A stretch of 7,359 nucleotides of DNA, taken from Planctomycetota bacterium. Lineage in GTDB: Bacteria > Planctomycetota > Phycisphaerae > UBA1845 > Fen-1342. This document shows, piece after piece, positions 5,362 through 7,359 of the stretch; the first letter of the stretch is position 1, and every line of letters starts with the position of its first letter. A program made the translations under genes and the position numbers. The notes below the pieces were generated by a model. It was not told the origin of the DNA and did no database searches. It worked only from the letters and a program-made list of their open reading frames with translations. The DNA lies in NCBI GenBank assembly GCA_030616465.1, contig JAUWXH010000091.1:1-7359 (forward strand), in the 5' to 3' direction.

Positions 5362-7359
5362 ATGAGCTCCCCGCAACAGACGATCTTCGGGATGGTGACC
5401 ACGATCCGGGGCCACTGGCGGCGCCGCCAGCTCATCTGTCACGTCGCTGTCGCGACGGCCGCCGCGCTCGGCTGGCTGCTGGTGATGATCGTCCTCGACA
5501 ATCTCGCGATGCTTTCGGCCGGCCAATTCGTGCTGGGCTGGGTCGCTCTGCTGGCCGCGGCGTCGGGATGGGCGGCCACCCTGTTGTACCGCGGGGTGCG
5601 GCAACGGCCGACGGCGGAACACTTCGCGTTGATGTATGAGGCGCGCCTGCCGGGCCGGCAAAACCGCCTGATCAACGCCGTGCAGTTCCTCCAGTCACGC
5701 CAGGCCCAACGCGACCCGGCCGCCTATGCCGCCGTGATCGAAAACGCGGCGGCGCTCGACCCACGCACGGCACCCGAGGCGGTCGATTTCCGCGCGGTGC
5801 GGAACGCGCTGATCGCCCTCGGCATGTGCGGTTTCCTGCTGCTGACCCACGCCGTGCTGCGCCCGCAATGGACGAGCAATGGACTGACCAGGCTGTTTCA
5901 TCCGCTCTCGCCGCGGAGCCATATTCTGGCAACCGAACCCGTCGTCACGCCGGGCGACGTTGAGCTCATCGAGGGTGCTGCCCTGTCCATAGAAGCAATC
6001 GTGCCCGCGCCGGGCATCGGCCGCAGCCCGGACGCGGTGCAGTTGGAGTACCGCCTCGCCGATCTGGACTGGGTGCGCAGCCCGATGCGAGCGGTGCCGG
6101 AGGCGTTGGAGCGGGACGTCCGACGCTACAGCTACGTGTTCGACGCGGTCCGGCATCCGCTGGCCTACCGCGTGCGGGCGGGGCGCTCGCTCAGCCCGAC
6201 CTATCAGGTCACGCTGCAATACCGTCCGCGCGTCGAGGAGCTACGCGTGAGCGTGCGCTGGCCGGACTACGCCGGCGGACAGACCCGCGAGCTCAAGCCG
6301 AACGTCGGCGACGTCGCCGCGCTGGTGAACTCGACGGTCGAGCTGCGACTGACGGCGTCGGTCCCGCTCTCGGGTGGCCAGATCGAGTTCTCCGGCGGAG
6401 ATGCGCAGCCGCTCGAGGTCAGCGGCGACGACCCGCGGCAGGCCTCCGGGCGCTTGACGCTGACGCGCAGCGGCACATATGCGATACGGCTGACCGACAC
6501 GGGCGGGCTGTCGAATCTGAACCCGCCGCGCTACACGCTCACCGCCGAGCCGGATCAGCCGCCGTTGGCAATCGTTAGCGTCCCGGGGCGCGATTTGATA
6601 CTGACGGCGAACGCCGCCCTCCAACTAACGCTCGAAGCGGAGGACGACATCGGCCTGACAAGCCTCGAGCTGCAAGCGCGTCACGGGAACCAGGCCTGGC
6701 AGGCATTGAGACAGTGGCGGGTCGGCGAGGATAACGCACGCCGTTGGGCGGCACGCTTCCCGCTGACGCTGGCCGCGTTCGGACTGAAGGTGGACGAGGT
6801 GCTGCTCTACCGGGTCGTGGCGTGGGACAACTGCCGGCCCGAGCCCAACATCGGCATTGGTCGCACGTGGTCGATCACCGTCGCGGAGGCCACACATGAC
6901 AAGGCTCTGCTCGCGGCCCAGACACGCCGCCTGTTGGAGGCGCTGAAACGGATTCTGGCGCTCCAGCAGGAAAACCGCACCGCGCTCGATCTGGACCGGG
7001 AGGTCGAGCCGATGCGCACGCGCCAGCAGCAGGTGCGCGACCTGACCATCGAGGTCATCGACGAGCAGCGCAAAGCCATCCGCCCCACCGAGACCATCAT
7101 CGCCGAGCTGGAAGAGCTGGCCGACGGCCCGATGCTCCAGGCGGTGCAGCGCTTGGCGGAGTACGGCGGCCCGTACAAGCAACGCATCAAGCACAAGAAG
7201 CCGATCCTCGACATCATGGACGAGATCATCGCCCGCTTGGAGGCGTTGATCGCGAAGGTCGATCGGGCGCTCGGCTCGGCGGATAAGGCACAGGCGGCGC
7301 TCGAGCAGCTTCCGCCCGACGAGCGTGAGCAGGCCCTGAAGCGCATCCACGATCTGCTG
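5362..7359 (+). CDS. DUF4175-like membrane protein with long helical tail (3' partial)
   Basis: The frame is open for 666 codons to the right edge. The N-terminus GHWRRRQ is basic, then come helices at about 25-47 and 55-77, a cytoplasmic segment of about 70 residues (including MYEARLPGRQNRLINAV), and a third helix at about 148-166. A beta-rich exoplasmic region (190-510) carries family-like landmarks: VRWPDYAGG at 298-306, EAEDDIGLTSLEL at 425-437 and YRVVAWDN at 483-490. These resemble the PxYxG, DDxGL and Y-x-A-x-D motifs I associate with DUF4175-like proteins of planctomycetes and alphaproteobacteria. From about 511 to the edge it is charged and helical (LLEALKRILALQQENR, IIAELEEL, IIARLEALIAKVDRAL), probably coiled coil. 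It follows the VWA genes in the same direction after 15 bases, so it is likely co-transcribed. The C-terminal end is off the window. The family name is less certain than the gene itself; function is unknown. Confidence 0.85.
   Translation, partial: MSSPQQTIFGMVTTIRGHWRRRQLICHVAVATAAALGWLLVMIVLDNLAMLSAGQFVLGWVALLAAASGWAATLLYRGVRQRPTAEHFALMYEARLPGRQNRLINAVQFLQSRQAQRDPAAYAAVIENAAALDPRTAPEAVDFRAVRNALIALGMCGFLLLTHAVLRPQWTSNGLTRLFHPLSPRSHILATEPVVTPGDVELIEGAALSIEAIVPAPGIGRSPDAVQLEYRLADLDWVRSPMRAVPEALERDVRRYSYVFDAVRHPLAYRVRAGRSLSPTYQVTLQYRPRVEELRVSVRWPDYAGGQTRELKPNVGDVAALVNSTVELRLTASVPLSGGQIEFSGGDAQPLEVSGDDPRQASGRLTLTRSGTYAIRLTDTGGLSNLNPPRYTLTAEPDQPPLAIVSVPGRDLILTANAALQLTLEAEDDIGLTSLELQARHGNQAWQALRQWRVGEDNARRWAARFPLTLAAFGLKVDEVLLYRVVAWDNCRPEPNIGIGRTWSITVAEATHDKALLAAQTRRLLEALKRILALQQENRTALDLDREVEPMRTRQQQVRDLTIEVIDEQRKAIRPTETIIAELEELADGPMLQAVQRLAEYGGPYKQRIKHKKPILDIMDEIIARLEALIAKVDRALGSADKAQAALEQLPPDEREQALKRIHDLL

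Noticed and set aside
5176..7350. Several minus-strand open frames over the last gene (for example 5695-6219, 6241-6624 and 6625-7350)
   Set aside because: The plus strand has one continuous 666-codon frame with a good ribosome binding site, membrane helices and DUF4175-like motifs. The antisense frames are short, end to end, and lack family features.

Overview
The window is a GC-rich, fully forward-oriented piece of one operon. It has almost no intergenic DNA: two ATGA start/stop overlaps and one 15-base gap. Four genes are present, the first and last cut by the window edges: the C-terminal part of a DUF58 protein; a BatA-type membrane VWA protein; a second membrane VWA protein with a glutamine-amidotransferase-like (GATase-like) domain; and a DUF4175-like protein with three membrane segments and a long helical tail. 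This order is one I associate, from memory, with the MoxR/Bat-type clusters of Planctomycetes and related lineages, where a MoxR AAA+ ATPase gene usually precedes DUF58. A planctomycete-like source is my best guess, based on gene content, GC richness and repeat style. There is no rRNA or marker gene to prove it.

Layout: 1-719 DUF58 (5' partial); 716-3025 BatA-like VWA protein, 769 aa; 3022-5346 VWA/GATase-like protein, 774 aa; 5362-7359 DUF4175-like protein (3' partial, 666 codons open to the edge). No promoter, terminator, RNA gene, CRISPR array or transposase gene was seen.

By the positive-inside rule, the two full VWA proteins have a cytoplasmic basic loop, a large exoplasmic VWA + beta-rich + GATase-like region, and a C-terminal anchor. 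The DUF4175-like protein also projects a large exoplasmic domain. The DUF58 VWA portion looks soluble and would face the cytoplasm. A plausible model is a membrane complex assembled or remodelled by an upstream MoxR ATPase. Its substrate is unknown.

The least expected signal lies inside the genes. A 25-bp partly palindromic element occurs three times (20-44, 1418-1442 inverted, 2643-2667), read in three different ways by the host frames, so it behaves as a DNA-level interspersed repeat. An 8-bp tandem repeat (3314-3348) and a perfect 9-bp-arm GC inverted repeat (2811-2832) also sit inside reading frames. All five lie at places where I would expect a variable loop or linker, and none breaks the frame. 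This resembles the Rickettsia palindromic elements in behaviour and may be an undescribed family of gene-tolerated inserts.
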